Virus record (IMG/VR): IMGVR_UViG_3300042197_001058
Span: 1 to 64,000 of that record
DNA from: a virus
Direction: 5' to 3' (one strand)
DNA: 64,000 nucleotides
This document shows, piece by piece, positions 1 through 6,859 of this stretch. The notes under the pieces are model-generated. The model was not told the DNA's origin and ran no database searches. It worked only from the letters and a program-made list of their open reading frames with translations. Position 1 is the stretch's first letter; every line of letters begins with the position of its first letter. A program made the translations under genes and the position numbers.

Positions 1-103
1 TTTGGAACTATTATTTCACGATTCGGTCTGGTTTAGTCTCCCGTAGGTAAGAATACGTCTTATCATCATGGAAAGTCCCATGCGACTCATTATAATCAAT
101 ATT
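1..103. other. Window edge, no assigned gene
   Basis: Only very short open frames are present on the minus strand here, none with a convincing ribosome binding site. It is downstream of the 104-571 gene and may be the start of the next leftward gene, which the window edge would cut. Confidence 0.4.
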
Positions 104-571
104 TTATCCGTACTGCGTCCATCGTCGTTCAGTTATAATGTCCTTATACTTTTCGCCCGCAGGAGTTAGTTGCACCATACCATCCACACAGAATATGCAA
201 CCGTCCTTATCATTAGGATTATCATACCTATCTCCACTATCTTCATCATAATGGTCGAAATACAGAGTTAGGCCGGTTTTCTGATTAAAAACATTCTTCA
301 ACTCTGAGATATGCTTATCATAAACTTGAGAGACTTCTTCTGCTATCTTTTGGTTATGGTCATCGTCTTTTTCTTCATCAAAACAATAATCTAATATAGC
401 ATCCTCAACAACAGATAAGTCATCCCAACTCAACCACTGACTAATAGTTGCCCACCCAATCTCTTTAAAGAATTTTTCATTCTCAATGGCCGATATTTCG
501 TCTGGAACAATCTTTTTAAGATCATCATATCCAATAACAAAACTGTTAACCGCAAAACTACCCATACCCAT
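104..571 (-). CDS. hypothetical acidic protein, 155 aa
   Basis: Not recognised. The protein is acidic, with a central run of Asp/Glu/Lys and a C-terminal CxxC-like pair (GCIFCVDG). A good promoter (TTGACA-16-TATAGT) sits about 40 bp upstream, so the gene is probably the first of a leftward unit. The start at 571 and the in-frame ATG at 565 are both possible. No membrane segment or signal peptide is seen. Confidence 0.75.
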   Translation of the reverse strand: MGMGSFAVNSFVIGYDDLKKIVPDEISAIENEKFFKEIGWATISQWLSWDDLSVVEDAILDYCFDEEKDDDHNQKIAEEVSQVYDKHISELKNVFNQKTGLTLYFDHYDEDSGDRYDNPNDKDGCIFCVDGMVQLTPAGEKYKDIITERRWTQYG

Positions 572-609
572 TTTATTTAGTCTCCAGAATGGTTGAAGTC
601 CACGCCAAC

Positions 610-637
610 ACTATATCACAGTATCGGGGTTTGTCAA
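610..637 (-). promoter_or_regulatory. sigma70-like promoter
   Basis: TTGACA, 16-bp spacer containing CCCGATA, TATAGT, facing the 104-571 gene. Confidence 0.75.
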
Positions 638-695
638 GACTGTTCTTTAGCAAAAGGTCATTTTGTTAGTAAGTCCATGATAACGGTAAAAATCA

Positions 696-881
696 TTAGG
701 CCAATATTTTTTTTGGCACAGCTTTTTCTGGGTGATAATATACTTGCGTATGTAAACTTTCTACTCTATCTATTAGTTCTTTTACTCTTTGCTCAAGATG
801 AACCAATGATTCTATTACAACATCAATCTTTTGTTTACGCCCAATTGGTTTTTGCTTTTTAGTAACTTTTTTCTTTTTCAT
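696..881 (-). CDS. small basic coiled-coil protein, 61 aa
   Basis: Not recognised. The N-terminus is very Lys-rich (MKKKKVTKKQK). It is followed by a heptad-like helix (VIESLVHLEQRVKELIDRV, about residues 22-40) that should form a short coiled coil. AGGGAG lies about 10 bp before the ATG. It directly follows the zinc-ribbon gene (4 bp gap) and is likely translated from the same message. Confidence 0.7.
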   Translation of the reverse strand: MKKKKVTKKQKPIGRKQKIDVVIESLVHLEQRVKELIDRVESLHTQVYYHPEKAVPKKILA

Positions 882-884
882 TAA

Positions 885-1034
885 TTATTCTCCCTTTTGT
901 TCTATGCTATCAGAGCCACAATCCATACATTGACAAGTATCAAATGGGCCAGCCAATAATTCGCCGTTTTCATCTACCCAAGCATCCCATCCAATATTAT
1001 CGCCGTCACAATCTATACAATAATAATTGCTCAT
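885..1034 (-). CDS. small zinc-ribbon protein, 49 aa
   Basis: Too short for ordinary ORF calling. It has two CxxC knuckles (CIDC near residue 6 and CMDC near residue 37), the layout of a minimal zinc ribbon. Its start overlaps the stop of the upstream 1031-1201 gene (ATGA overlap), which supports translation. Function unknown; small zinc ribbons in phages often bind nucleic acid or host proteins. Confidence 0.75.
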   Translation of the reverse strand: MSNYYCIDCDGDNIGWDAWVDENGELLAGPFDTCQCMDCGSDSIEQKGE

Positions 1035-1201
1035 GATTTAGTCTCTACAAATGTAGTTAATCTATCTACTAAATTCATTACTTGATCTTCAGTCCAAGAG
1101 TATTCAAACCCATTATCATTTCCATGTTCAATATCTAATTGGTAACTATACAAAGAGTCAATCAAGAGAAAAATATCATCTTTTTTAAGGTCAATTTTCA
1201 T
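1031..1201 (-). CDS. hypothetical protein, 56 aa
   Basis: An unrecognised small acidic protein. The ATG at 1201 follows a GGAG ribosome binding site, and its TGA overlaps the ATG of the zinc-ribbon gene. It belongs to the tightly coupled operon that spans roughly 885-2430. Confidence 0.7.
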   Translation of the reverse strand: MKIDLKKDDIFLLIDSLYSYQLDIEHGNDNGFEYSWTEDQVMNLVDRLTTFVETKS

Positions 1202-1350
1202 TATTTATTCTCCTTGATAGTCTGTTCCAAAAGTTCAAGAGCGCCCCATTAGAAATCCCATAGATCAATATCTTTTTCGGTAGTATTTTTCCACTTAACA
1301 AGAAACTCTTGAATTTCGCTTTTTATATTCTCGTCAATAATAATTTCCAT
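1201..1350 (-). pseudogene. small gene interrupted by an in-frame TAA
   Basis: From ATG 1350 the frame runs 33 codons to TAA at 1249-1251, then continues open for 15 codons in the same frame to a second TAA at 1201-1203. The second part (WGALELLEQTIKENK) looks like normal protein and ends exactly at the next gene's start, as the neighbouring genes do. This suggests a 49-aa gene broken by one point mutation, or a sequencing error. TAA is used as a normal stop in many genes here, so genome-wide recoding is unlikely. Confidence 0.6.
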
Positions 1351-1604
1351 TAGTTATTCTCCAAATTTTGGTCTATAATATGACTTTCAATTTCCATATC
1401 ATAATATCCACCGCGATAGTATGATGTATCTCCGTAACCTTTTCTTGTTGGTTTGGCTAATTTTGAGGTAGCCACAAACTGCCTAGCGTGTTCTCCGCTA
1501 GAAAATACTCGTATAATTTGCTTGTCTGGATGAGGCAAAAATTCCCCACCTACAGTCTCTTGATAAACATTTTCTTTAGTGCCTATAACAATATAAACTT
1601 GCAT
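1350..1604 (-). CDS. hypothetical protein, 84 aa
   Basis: Not recognised. It begins MQVYIVIGT, a beta-strand-like start also seen in the 7959-8108 gene (MQVFVVFDF). The stop lies against the ATG of the next gene, and the start abuts the stop of the 1604-1807 gene, so it belongs to a translationally coupled operon. Confidence 0.75.
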   Translation of the reverse strand: MQVYIVIGTKENVYQETVGGEFLPHPDKQIIRVFSSGEHARQFVATSKLAKPTRKGYGDTSYYRGGYYDMEIESHIIDQNLENN

Positions 1605-1807
1605 TAGTTATTCTCCAAATACTTATAGATAAAATCGGCCAACCCTTTCAAATCTTCCCTAGACAATGGAGGTTCCTCAAAAAATCCATTTCTAGGATGA
1701 AAAGCAACAACGTATTCTTTACTCTTTTGATTAATGATTGGCTTTGTTCTTTTCTCAATAAAGAAATTAAGATAATCACAAAGATAAGGTGGATCAGTAT
1801 ATTTCAT
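1604..1807 (-). CDS. hypothetical protein, 67 aa, paralogue of its upstream neighbour
   Basis: Not recognised. The C-terminus (LKGLADFIYKYLENN) aligns with that of the gene at 1804-2013 (LKEVAEFILKYLDNE), so the two look like a tandem duplication. Its start overlaps its neighbour's stop by 4 bp. Confidence 0.75.
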   Translation of the reverse strand: MKYTDPPYLCDYLNFFIEKRTKPIINQKSKEYVVAFHPRNGFFEEPPLSREDLKGLADFIYKYLENN

Positions 1808-2013
1808 TCGTTATCCAAATATTTCAAAATAAATTCGGCCACTTCTTTCAATTTAGACCTATCCATTATCATGAGAAAATCATTATAGTTAGAATAGTTA
1901 ACAAAATCTACTCTTGAATAATTTCCACAACTATCACCAGCATCATACAAATACATTACCAGACCATCACTGATAGGCAAAGATGTTGTTTCAGATTTGA
2001 CCAATTTCCCCAT
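1804..2013 (-). CDS. hypothetical protein, 69 aa, paralogue of its downstream neighbour
   Basis: Not recognised. It shares a C-terminal amphipathic helix with the 1604-1807 product. The start abuts the stop of the 2013-2258 gene and the stop overlaps the next start, in keeping with coupled translation. Confidence 0.75.
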   Translation of the reverse strand: MGKLVKSETTSLPISDGLVMYLYDAGDSCGNYSRVDFVNYSNYNDFLMIMDRSKLKEVAEFILKYLDNE

Positions 2014-2258
2014 TAGTTATTCTCCTTCCAAACTTTATTCTTCCTTAGATAAGTCATAACACTATTAGCCGCATTATTTATACTATCATTAGTTTCGTGA
2101 TATGCTGTTAGAATATTTCGCACAGTATATTTTTCATCATCGGTCATAACAGTATCACTATCAAAACCCCCATATTCCATCTCTATATAATCGGCCACTT
2201 TGATAGCATATTGCTGGAAACTATTAGAATCTGATTTGGTATTCATTTGTGGGTTCAT
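2013..2258 (-). CDS. hypothetical protein, 81 aa
   Basis: Not recognised; mostly helical and acidic. It lies 4 bp from the stop of the 2263-2430 gene, in the same operon. Confidence 0.7.
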   Translation of the reverse strand: MNPQMNTKSDSNSFQQYAIKVADYIEMEYGGFDSDTVMTDDEKYTVRNILTAYHETNDSINNAANSVMTYLRKNKVWKENN

Positions 2259-2262
2259 TTCC

Positions 2263-2430
2263 CTAATCTATACTTTGATTATAACTTTTAGTGGGTTTAA
2301 TACCACGCAAACGGTTAAGAATAATGGTCAAATTATTACGTTCTGGAGTAAGTTTTTCATGCAAATAATCGCCTACAACACGCTTGAGTAGAGCAATTTC
2401 TTTATCGGTCAATAATACATTTTTATACAT
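2263..2430 (-). CDS. hypothetical protein, 55 aa
   Basis: A small unrecognised protein with a basic C-terminal half (LNRLRGIKPTKSYNQS). It is the first gene after a good promoter at 2476-2504, so it probably leads the operon that runs down to about 696. Confidence 0.65.
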   Translation of the reverse strand: MYKNVLLTDKEIALLKRVVGDYLHEKLTPERNNLTIILNRLRGIKPTKSYNQSID

Positions 2431-2475
2431 TTTTTCCTATACCTATTAGTAAAACTACCATTACCAGTAGTATCC

Positions 2476-2504
2476 AGCATACCATAGAAACTGATGGTTG
2501 TCAA
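2476..2504 (-). promoter_or_regulatory. sigma70-like promoter
   Basis: TTGACA, 17-bp spacer, TATGCT, 46 bp before the ATG at 2430. A CCGATAAT block lies just upstream of the -35 here rather than in the spacer. Confidence 0.65.
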
Positions 2505-2777
2505 ACTGGATTATCGGCCATTCCTAATAGCCATCTTTAATGCGTTTTTCACCACGGGCATAATCAATAAGTAAAAATTGAATACTTTTAATAGAAAATA
2601 GAAACTATTAGCTATTATTTCCCTGATTCGGCGTTAGGCTAAGATTGATGAGAGGTATAAACGGGGGTATTTGAGGAAACAAAAAATAGATTTGTAAGAA
2701 AAAATCGCATAGAAACCATAGAAACTACTGTCACTAGCATTATAAAAGCTAGATTTTTAATAAAACAAATATGAAAT
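2505..2777. other. AT-rich spacer without a clear gene
   Basis: A 26-codon open frame without a start codon ends at about 2526 on the minus strand and may be the remnant of a lost gene. A small inverted repeat (CTAGC/GCTAG) near 2737 is followed by T-rich sequence on the plus strand. Nothing else is supported. Confidence 0.4.
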
Positions 2778-2882
2778 TCAGTCTTTTTCATTTTCTGCCC
2801 TTACAATAAATATTGTGCCTATTATACATACTAGGTAAACGAATCCTAAAATTATCCAGGCTTTTATTTCTGACTCACTCAT
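2778..2882 (-). CDS. micro-membrane protein, 34 aa
   Basis: Fourth of four tiny overlapping membrane-protein genes. One strongly hydrophobic segment (about residues 8-27, WIILGFVYLVCIIGTIFIV) is followed by a charged C-terminus. The ATG at 2882 overlaps the end of the preceding gene by 8 bp. A holin- or spanin-like role is possible but not shown. Confidence 0.65.
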   Translation of the reverse strand: MSESEIKAWIILGFVYLVCIIGTIFIVRAENEKD

Positions 2883-2988
2883 CTATGGCCCCGTACTCTC
2901 TGCTTAAATATGAATATAATCCTAGATAAATTATGATGCAGAGTGGAATAATAATGTGGCCATATTGTCCTAGATCATTATATCTCAT
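2875..2988 (-). CDS. micro-membrane protein, 37 aa
   Basis: One predicted membrane helix (IIIPLCIIIYLGLYSYL) with a short acidic tail. It overlaps both neighbours by 8-11 bp in different frames, so the four genes must be translated by re-initiation. Confidence 0.65.
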   Translation of the reverse strand: MRYNDLGQYGHIIIPLCIIIYLGLYSYLSREYGAIDE

Positions 2989-3136
2989 TAAAATATTTCC
3001 ATACTCTATACAAGATGGTGACTGATACTACTAGTAGGGATAGTATTACTATTATTCTGGTTGTTGGATCATGAATAAGAGTAGGAACTAGTGGTTTTTT
3101 ATTTATGGTCTGAGCTATCAGTTGGAGATGAAACAT
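2978..3136 (-). CDS. micro-membrane protein, 52 aa
   Basis: A soluble N-terminal third is followed by a single membrane helix (IIVILSLLVVSVTILY) and the tail RVWKYFNEI. The start at 3136 lies 38 bp inside the preceding gene in another frame. Part of the four-gene membrane cluster. Confidence 0.6.
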   Translation of the reverse strand: MFHLQLIAQTINKKPLVPTLIHDPTTRIIVILSLLVVSVTILYRVWKYFNEI

Positions 3137-3230
3137 AATACATAAACCATTTGGCCATAAAATATACTATGGTTTCTACAACCATGATACTAGCAACCAT
3201 AGATATTAGAAACCTAAGAATCTCTTCCAT
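3099..3230 (-). CDS. micro-membrane protein, 43 aa
   Basis: First of the four small membrane proteins: an N-terminal hydrophobic stretch (LRFLISMVASIMVV) continues into an aromatic membrane segment, then a polar tail. The ATG lies 17 bp inside the end of the Lys-rich gene at 3214-3501, implying coupled translation. Confidence 0.6.
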   Translation of the reverse strand: MEEILRFLISMVASIMVVETIVYFMAKWFMYYVSSPTDSSDHK

Positions 3231-3501
3231 AACGACTAAACCTAGAAAATACATTTTTAATTTTGCCTAAAATTCCGTTGCCGGATGGAATAGGAATAGT
3301 TACAGGAATAGCAATAGGAATCGGGGCCGGAATAGGAACTACAACATTAATATCTTTTGATTTGGATGTTGTCTTTTTACCTTTAGACTTTATCTTAGCT
3401 TTAGGTTTTTTGATAGGACAAACTCCATCAGGACAATCTTGACCCGATCTTTTTGGTAATGTCTTTTTGCTCTTCTTCTGGTTGGTTTTCTTTTTTGTCA
3501 T
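3214..3501 (-). CDS. Lys-rich and Pro-Ile-repeat protein, 95 aa
   Basis: Residues 1-48 are extremely Lys-rich, like a histone H1 tail, interrupted by CPDGVCP. Residues 50-70 are an alternating proline/hydrophobic stretch (PIPAPIPIAIPVTIPIP), then a basic C-terminus. The composition suggests nucleic-acid or membrane-surface binding. A 46-bp repeat element (3509-3554) lies directly before the start, in place of a normal leader. Function unknown. Confidence 0.65.
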   Translation of the reverse strand: MTKKKTNQKKSKKTLPKRSGQDCPDGVCPIKKPKAKIKSKGKKTTSKSKDINVVVPIPAPIPIAIPVTIPIPSGNGILGKIKNVFSRFSRYGRDS

Positions 3502-3508
3502 AATGTCT

Positions 3509-3554
3509 CGCTGACTGTTTCCATAAATTCCAAAGTTGAATGATTAGCTAAGAC
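3509..3554 (-). repeat. 46-bp intergenic element, copy 1
   Basis: One of ten copies, all 46 bp and all oriented alike. On the minus strand: GTC, a CTAAT stem arm, variable centre, then AGTCAGC at the end. It sits between the stop of 3581-3772 and the start of 3214-3501. Confidence 0.8.
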
Positions 3555-3580
3555 TATAGTAAGTTTGAAGTGGCCCAGTG

Positions 3581-3772
3581 TCAATCGGGACTATTGTTAT
3601 AGGTCAACTTAGGAACATCAGTAACTATATTAGTATCTATGATAGGTTTTATATCTATAACCAATAAACTATCATTAGTATTCATAGAAGCTTGAGCTTG
3701 ATTAATTAATAGTTGAATCTGCATACATATATTTTCACATGATATATTTTTATCTAACTTAATAGCAATCAT
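3581..3772 (-). CDS. hypothetical protein, 63 aa
   Basis: Not recognised. Mixed helix and strand; residues 40-58 have an IDIKPIIDTNIV pattern. It is flanked on both sides by 46-bp elements and lacks a clear Shine-Dalgarno sequence, so the call rests on an open frame in the right orientation. Confidence 0.55.
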   Translation of the reverse strand: MIAIKLDKNISCENICMQIQLLINQAQASMNTNDSLLVIDIKPIIDTNIVTDVPKLTYNNSPD

Positions 3773-3785
3773 AAAATATAAGTTT

Positions 3786-3831
3786 GGCTGACTGTACCCA
3801 TAATACCCAAATCCAGAATATTAGCTGTGAC
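3786..3831 (-). repeat. 46-bp intergenic element, copy 2
   Basis: Shares the terminal GTC and AGTCAGC and the CTAAT/ATTTG hairpin arms with the other copies. Lies between tRNA-Gly and the 3581-3772 gene. Confidence 0.8.
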
Positions 3832-3848
3832 AAAATCAACATATTAAA

Positions 3849-3921
3849 AGCAAGAGAAGGGAATCGAACCCTCAACATTCAGGTTGGAAACCTGACGCTC
3901 TGCCAATTGAGCTACTCTTGC
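3849..3921 (-). tRNA. tRNA-Gly (anticodon TCC)
   Basis: Complete cloverleaf: acceptor GCAAGAG/CTCTTGC, D-arm GCTC-GAGC, anticodon stem TCAGG/CCTGA with loop TTTCCAA, T-arm with loop TTCGATT. Reads GGA codons. CCA is not encoded. Confidence 0.93.
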
Positions 3922-3931
3922 TTAGAGACTT

Positions 3932-4276
3932 TTATCTCCACGACCTAACTCTATACCATTTACCATTCCTACCTTGAGCCGAAGCATCTCCTGTTGGAGT
4001 CATTCTGCTACTAGGAACACAGGTATTACAATTAGGACTACCCCCATAACCCACGCCTTCAAATCGTCCTATAGTTCCCCATACATGACCAGTAATATTA
4101 TTAGCTGCCATATAATTAGCTTCTGCTTGACAACGATCCTGATCTGATCCTATATTTTGACTATTAGTATAACTATAGACCCTATTAGTGGTCGGACTAT
4201 AATAGTTTGGTCTTGCTGCTTCTGCGGTAAAACTAATGCAAAAAATAAGTGCTAATGCGATCATAAAATTTTTCAT
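3932..4276 (-). CDS. exported protein, about 114 aa
   Basis: It begins with a clear signal peptide (MKNFMIALALIFCISFTAEA, cleavage probably after AEA or AEAA). The mature part has four Cys, including CNTC, and Gly-rich stretches, and fits a small secreted disulphide-bonded domain. Phage genes for exported proteins are unusual; composition resembles small planctomycete secreted proteins, which is a family-level impression only. A terminator-like hairpin (4318-4337) separates it from the next exported-protein gene upstream. Confidence 0.75.
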   Translation of the reverse strand: MKNFMIALALIFCISFTAEAARPNYYSPTTNRVYSYTNSQNIGSDQDRCQAEANYMAANNITGHVWGTIGRFEGVGYGGSPNCNTCVPSSRMTPTGDASAQGRNGKWYRVRSWR

Positions 4277-4308
4277 AATATTCCTCCTTGAAGTAAATAA
4301 GTCTATTT

Positions 4309-4340
4309 AAGAAAAGACCCCCGAGTTTATTCGAGGGAAT
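4309..4340 (-). terminator. rho-independent terminator
   Basis: Minus-strand hairpin CCCTCGA/CTCGGGGG followed by TCTTTTCTT, after the stop of the 4403-4618 gene. Confidence 0.65.
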
Positions 4341-4402
4341 TTTCTAGTGATCTATAGTCTGACAAGTTATTATAACCCTTCAGATTATCTATCAAATATT
4401 GT

Positions 4403-4618
4403 TCATCGCACAACGCTACGAACGCGGGCCACAGACTTGCGACCAACATTACGAGTAGCCTCAACCGTTCGGCGGGTTACTGTTACTGGAACAGAAATTA
4501 CTTCCCTAGTAACATTGACAACTCGACTTCGTAGAGTACAATTGCCACTAACACACTCACCAGCAAATGCTGACGAACCGAATACCATGAGAACCACTAC
4601 TAGTGCAAACTTCATCAT
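4403..4618 (-). CDS. small exported basic protein, 71 aa
   Basis: The start at 4618 (or ATG 4615) follows AGGAGA and gives a signal peptide MMKFALVVVLMVFGSSAFA. The mature part starts GECVSGNC and then becomes very Arg/Val-rich (TVTRRTVEATRNVGRKSVA). This layout is common among small planctomycete exported proteins. A longer frame to 4708 would run through the leader hairpin and promoter, so it is rejected. Confidence 0.75.
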   Translation of the reverse strand: MMKFALVVVLMVFGSSAFAGECVSGNCTLRSRVVNVTREVISVPVTVTRRTVEATRNVGRKSVARVRSVVR

Positions 4619-4636
4619 AAAAATTTTCTCCTGTTG

Positions 4637-4660
4637 AAAAAAATGTCGCATCCGTGCGAC
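4637..4660 (-). terminator. leader hairpin with T-tract (possible attenuator)
   Basis: GTCGCA-CGGA-TGCGAC followed by ATTTTTTT, lying between the promoter at 4674-4701 and the start of the 4403-4618 gene. It has all the parts of an intrinsic terminator but lies about 10 bp into the transcript, so it may attenuate or only protect the 5' end. Confidence 0.55.
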
Positions 4661-4673
4661 GGTTAGGTTGTCT

Positions 4674-4701
4674 ATGATAACTTTGTGGAGCATAGGGTCA
4701 A
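4674..4701 (-). promoter_or_regulatory. sigma70-like promoter
   Basis: TTGACC, 16-bp spacer, TATCAT, upstream of the exported-protein gene. Confidence 0.55.
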
Positions 4702-4732
4702 GAATCAATTCTTTATTCAGATCATCTAGTTT

Positions 4733-4778
4733 GGCTGACTATTACCACTAAAACCAAATCTAGAACATTAGGTGGGAC
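4733..4778 (-). repeat. 46-bp intergenic element, copy 3
   Basis: Same 46-bp length and ends as the other copies; lies upstream of the 4674-4701 promoter. Confidence 0.8.
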
Positions 4779-4807
4779 TATGTGACGGATTATTAATAAC
4801 AGATTTT

Positions 4808-4853
4808 GACTGACTACTATCAAAAAAATCAAACCGTTAATATTAGATGAGAC
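4808..4853 (-). repeat. 46-bp intergenic element, copy 4
   Basis: A more diverged copy (ends in AGTCAGT), 29 bp from copy 3 as a tandem pair, just after the stop of the 4894-5130 gene. Confidence 0.7.
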
Positions 4854-4893
4854 AAGTTGGGGCGTTTATGCCACTCAACTTTATCTCTTTACT

Positions 4894-5130
4894 TTATATA
4901 ATAAAATATTCAGTATCAGGCTTTCTCCATTTTTGGATTTTATTTAGTCTAGTCATATTTGTGATACGACCACGATTATCGTCATATGATGCTGAGCAGA
5001 ATATAGAGTTGCCTCCGTCATGTTTAAAAGACCAGTCATAACTTTTTATAATCTGTTCCGGAGTAGTATCAGTATCATATATTTCGCCCTCTACTCTAAA
5101 ACTAATAACTCTGTTAAATAGTCTTGGCAT
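4894..5130 (-). CDS. hypothetical protein, 78 aa
   Basis: Not recognised; beta-rich with conserved-looking polar motifs (SYDDNRGRI). It overlaps the end of the upstream 5114-5362 gene by 17 bp and is the last gene of that operon. Confidence 0.7.
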   Translation of the reverse strand: MPRLFNRVISFRVEGEIYDTDTTPEQIIKSYDWSFKHDGGNSIFCSASYDDNRGRITNMTRLNKIQKWRKPDTEYFII

Positions 5131-5362
5131 ATTCGTGTCCCTTTCCTATTACTTCTTCAGCAATATGGTCTTCTAGAATTGAAGGACAATATCTATTAAT
5201 CTCTTGCTCCAAAGTATCATTAGGATACGATAGCTTCTCCTTATAAAAGTATTCTTTGAATCCTTCCCAAACTTCAAGATTATCCATACGAGATAAGAGA
5301 TAATCAGTATATCTCTTAACTATGTATTCTTTATTCTCACTATTAACTTTAAAATGTCTCAT
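5114..5362 (-). CDS. VN-x-NRxEI family small protein, 82 aa
   Basis: One of three paralogues in the window (with 5359-5610 and 7478-7681). Shared pattern: VNxxNRxEI near residue 6, Y, then SRMD near residue 24, and a C-terminal EINRYCPSILEDH. Similar short proteins are frequent in phage genomes; no function is known to me. Confidence 0.8.
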   Translation of the reverse strand: MRHFKVNSENKEYIVKRYTDYLLSRMDNLEVWEGFKEYFYKEKLSYPNDTLEQEINRYCPSILEDHIAEEVIGKGHEYAKTI

Positions 5363-5610
5363 AGTAACACCTCCTCATTTACAGTAAGATTACTAGAACG
5401 ATTAAATACTTCACTAATAGCCTCTGGCCCTCTTGCTTTTATCTCATCTAACAAATCATCATGAGAGTAAAAGATCTTGTCAGTATTAATATAGTCCTTT
5501 AAAACATTACGTATTTCTATGAAATCCATTCTTGATATCAAATAATTTACATATCTAGATTGAATCTCATCTCTGTTGTTACCATTAACTTCTAAGTTCC
5601 AAGACATCAT
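5359..5610 (-). CDS. VN-x-NRxEI family small protein, 83 aa
   Basis: Paralogue of 5114-5362, which it overlaps by 4 bp (ATGA type). VNGNNRDEI and SRMDF are conserved. AGGTGA precedes the start. It is the first gene after the promoter at 5710-5737, with an approximately 90-nt leader that holds a 17-codon open frame ending at the ribosome binding site. Confidence 0.8.
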   Translation of the reverse strand: MMSWNLEVNGNNRDEIQSRYVNYLISRMDFIEIRNVLKDYINTDKIFYSHDDLLDEIKARGPEAISEVFNRSSNLTVNEEVLL

Positions 5611-5709
5611 ATATCACCTCATAGAACAAGTTGTAAAAACACCATGCCTATGACTCCAATGATCCACCATAGTTATCTACGACTGATCAATGGCTCCGTG
5701 GACTATTGC

Positions 5710-5737
5710 ATTATACAATAGACCCATGAAGGGTCAA
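5710..5737 (-). promoter_or_regulatory. sigma70-like promoter
   Basis: TTGACC, 16-bp spacer, perfect TATAAT. Confidence 0.75.
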
Positions 5738-5777
5738 TAGATATCATAATACAACTTTTACCACGGCCCCTATTATT

Positions 5778-5823
5778 GGCTGACTGTCACCATTACCACC
5801 AATCTTGGAGCATTAGATAAGAC
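5778..5823 (-). repeat. 46-bp intergenic element, copy 5
   Basis: Upstream of the 5710-5737 promoter, downstream of the terminator at 5868-5915. Same length and ends as the other copies. Confidence 0.8.
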
Positions 5824-5867
5824 AGTAAGTGGCCTATACAAATGCTAGACTACTATTCTTAGTATCA

Positions 5868-5915
5868 ATAAAAAACCCTCTGGAAGTACGCATTATAAAG
5901 AGGCGCCAGAGGGTT
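5868..5915 (-). terminator. rho-independent terminator
   Basis: A 10-bp stem AACCCTCTGG/CCAGAGGGTT with a 22-nt loop, followed on the minus strand by a T-run. It ends whatever is transcribed from about 6.4 kb. Confidence 0.75.
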
Positions 5916-6259
5916 ATGTGTTATATTTACTATTATGAGTAGCAAATATATTTAACGAACATGTGTTCGTATTTCATGTGTCTATTTACTATTAGTGGTT
6001 CTATTGAGATTAATGATTCATAAGCTGCTTTAGAATCAAAAGATATTCTGTTACATGCAGCAATGACACTCCTTTTTTATAGTACTAGAATCATCGGTAA
6101 TATTAGCAATAATAGTAAACAATCGTATTATAATCATCGGCTTTCATTTTATCAAACTTATATCATCTGAGATATCACTGAAATGGATCATTGATTATTA
6201 TCTTATAAATATTTATTCTTCTAAAAGAAGATGAATAACAATGAATATTATTTGGTATC

Positions 6260-6334
6260 TTAGTTGTAAGTGACTTGCATATATCCGTTCAACATTCCGA
6301 AACAAATACCGAAGCACAAACACATACCAAGCAT
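6260..6334 (-). CDS. candidate hydrophobic Cys-rich micropeptide, 24 aa
   Basis: A short frame with a plausible TTGGAG ribosome binding site 6 bp before ATG 6334, starting about 30 bp after a promoter -10. It begins MLGMCLCFGICFGML, a short membrane-like segment. The call is weak because the frame is very short. Confidence 0.35.
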   Translation of the reverse strand: MLGMCLCFGICFGMLNGYMQVTYN

Positions 6335-6370
6335 AAAAGACTCCAAAAGGTGAAAGTGACCACACTGTAC

Positions 6371-6399
6371 ATTCTACCACACACGACTCTTTGACGCAA
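6371..6399 (-). promoter_or_regulatory. promoter, TTGCGT variant
   Basis: TTGCGT, 17-bp spacer ending GTGTGG, TAGAAT. The same -35 and spacer end occur at 8633-8661. Confidence 0.5.
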
Positions 6400-6510
6400 C
6401 CTCTTGTGTATCAACAACTTACGTTCTATGATAGATTTATAAAAATTTTCTTGCTTGACAACCCACATGAAAGAGATTATATATTATGCAGCGGGTGAGG
6501 ATATAATATA

Positions 6511-6792
6511 TTACTTCTTAGAGAACTCAGGCTCATCACTATTATCATCACAAGAGATTCTTATCTTACCTTCCAGAAAATTCTTCATAAGAAGAGAGCC
6601 TATTCTTACACTGGTACACCAGTTCATAACCTTCATCATACTCTTTTCATCATGAATATCATTGTCTATACAGGACTTAATAATACTATTAATTTCATCC
6701 GTACTTAGAGCAATATATTTATTTTCATAAGCATCCCAATAAAGATCATCACCAGCAATAATAGTATTTATAATTTCCTTTGGATTTCGCAT
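6511..6792 (-). CDS. hypothetical protein, 93 aa
   Basis: Not recognised; mainly helical, with an acidic tail. The start at 6792 is chosen because AAGGAG lies 9 bp upstream; a longer frame to 6810 has no such site. Confidence 0.7.
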   Translation of the reverse strand: MRNPKEIINTIIAGDDLYWDAYENKYIALSTDEINSIIKSCIDNDIHDEKSMMKVMNWCTSVRIGSLLMKNFLEGKIRISCDDNSDEPEFSKK

Positions 6793-6859
6793 AAGATAAC
6801 TCCTTGACAATGGTATCTATTTGGATATAATGACTCTGATGCTCCAGTTTTTGTTTTGT

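Larger units (their letters stand above)
5916..6510. other. gene-poor AT-rich region
   Basis: Holds a small hairpin (CGAACA/TGTTCG near 5957), the 24-aa candidate gene at 6260-6334 and a promoter at 6371-6399. Otherwise no supported coding sequence; it may encode a short RNA that ends at the 5868-5915 terminator. Confidence 0.5.

Noticed and set aside
2737-2765. Plus-strand terminator (CTAGC/GCTAG then T-rich)
   Set aside because: The stem is only 5 bp and no plus-strand gene lies upstream.
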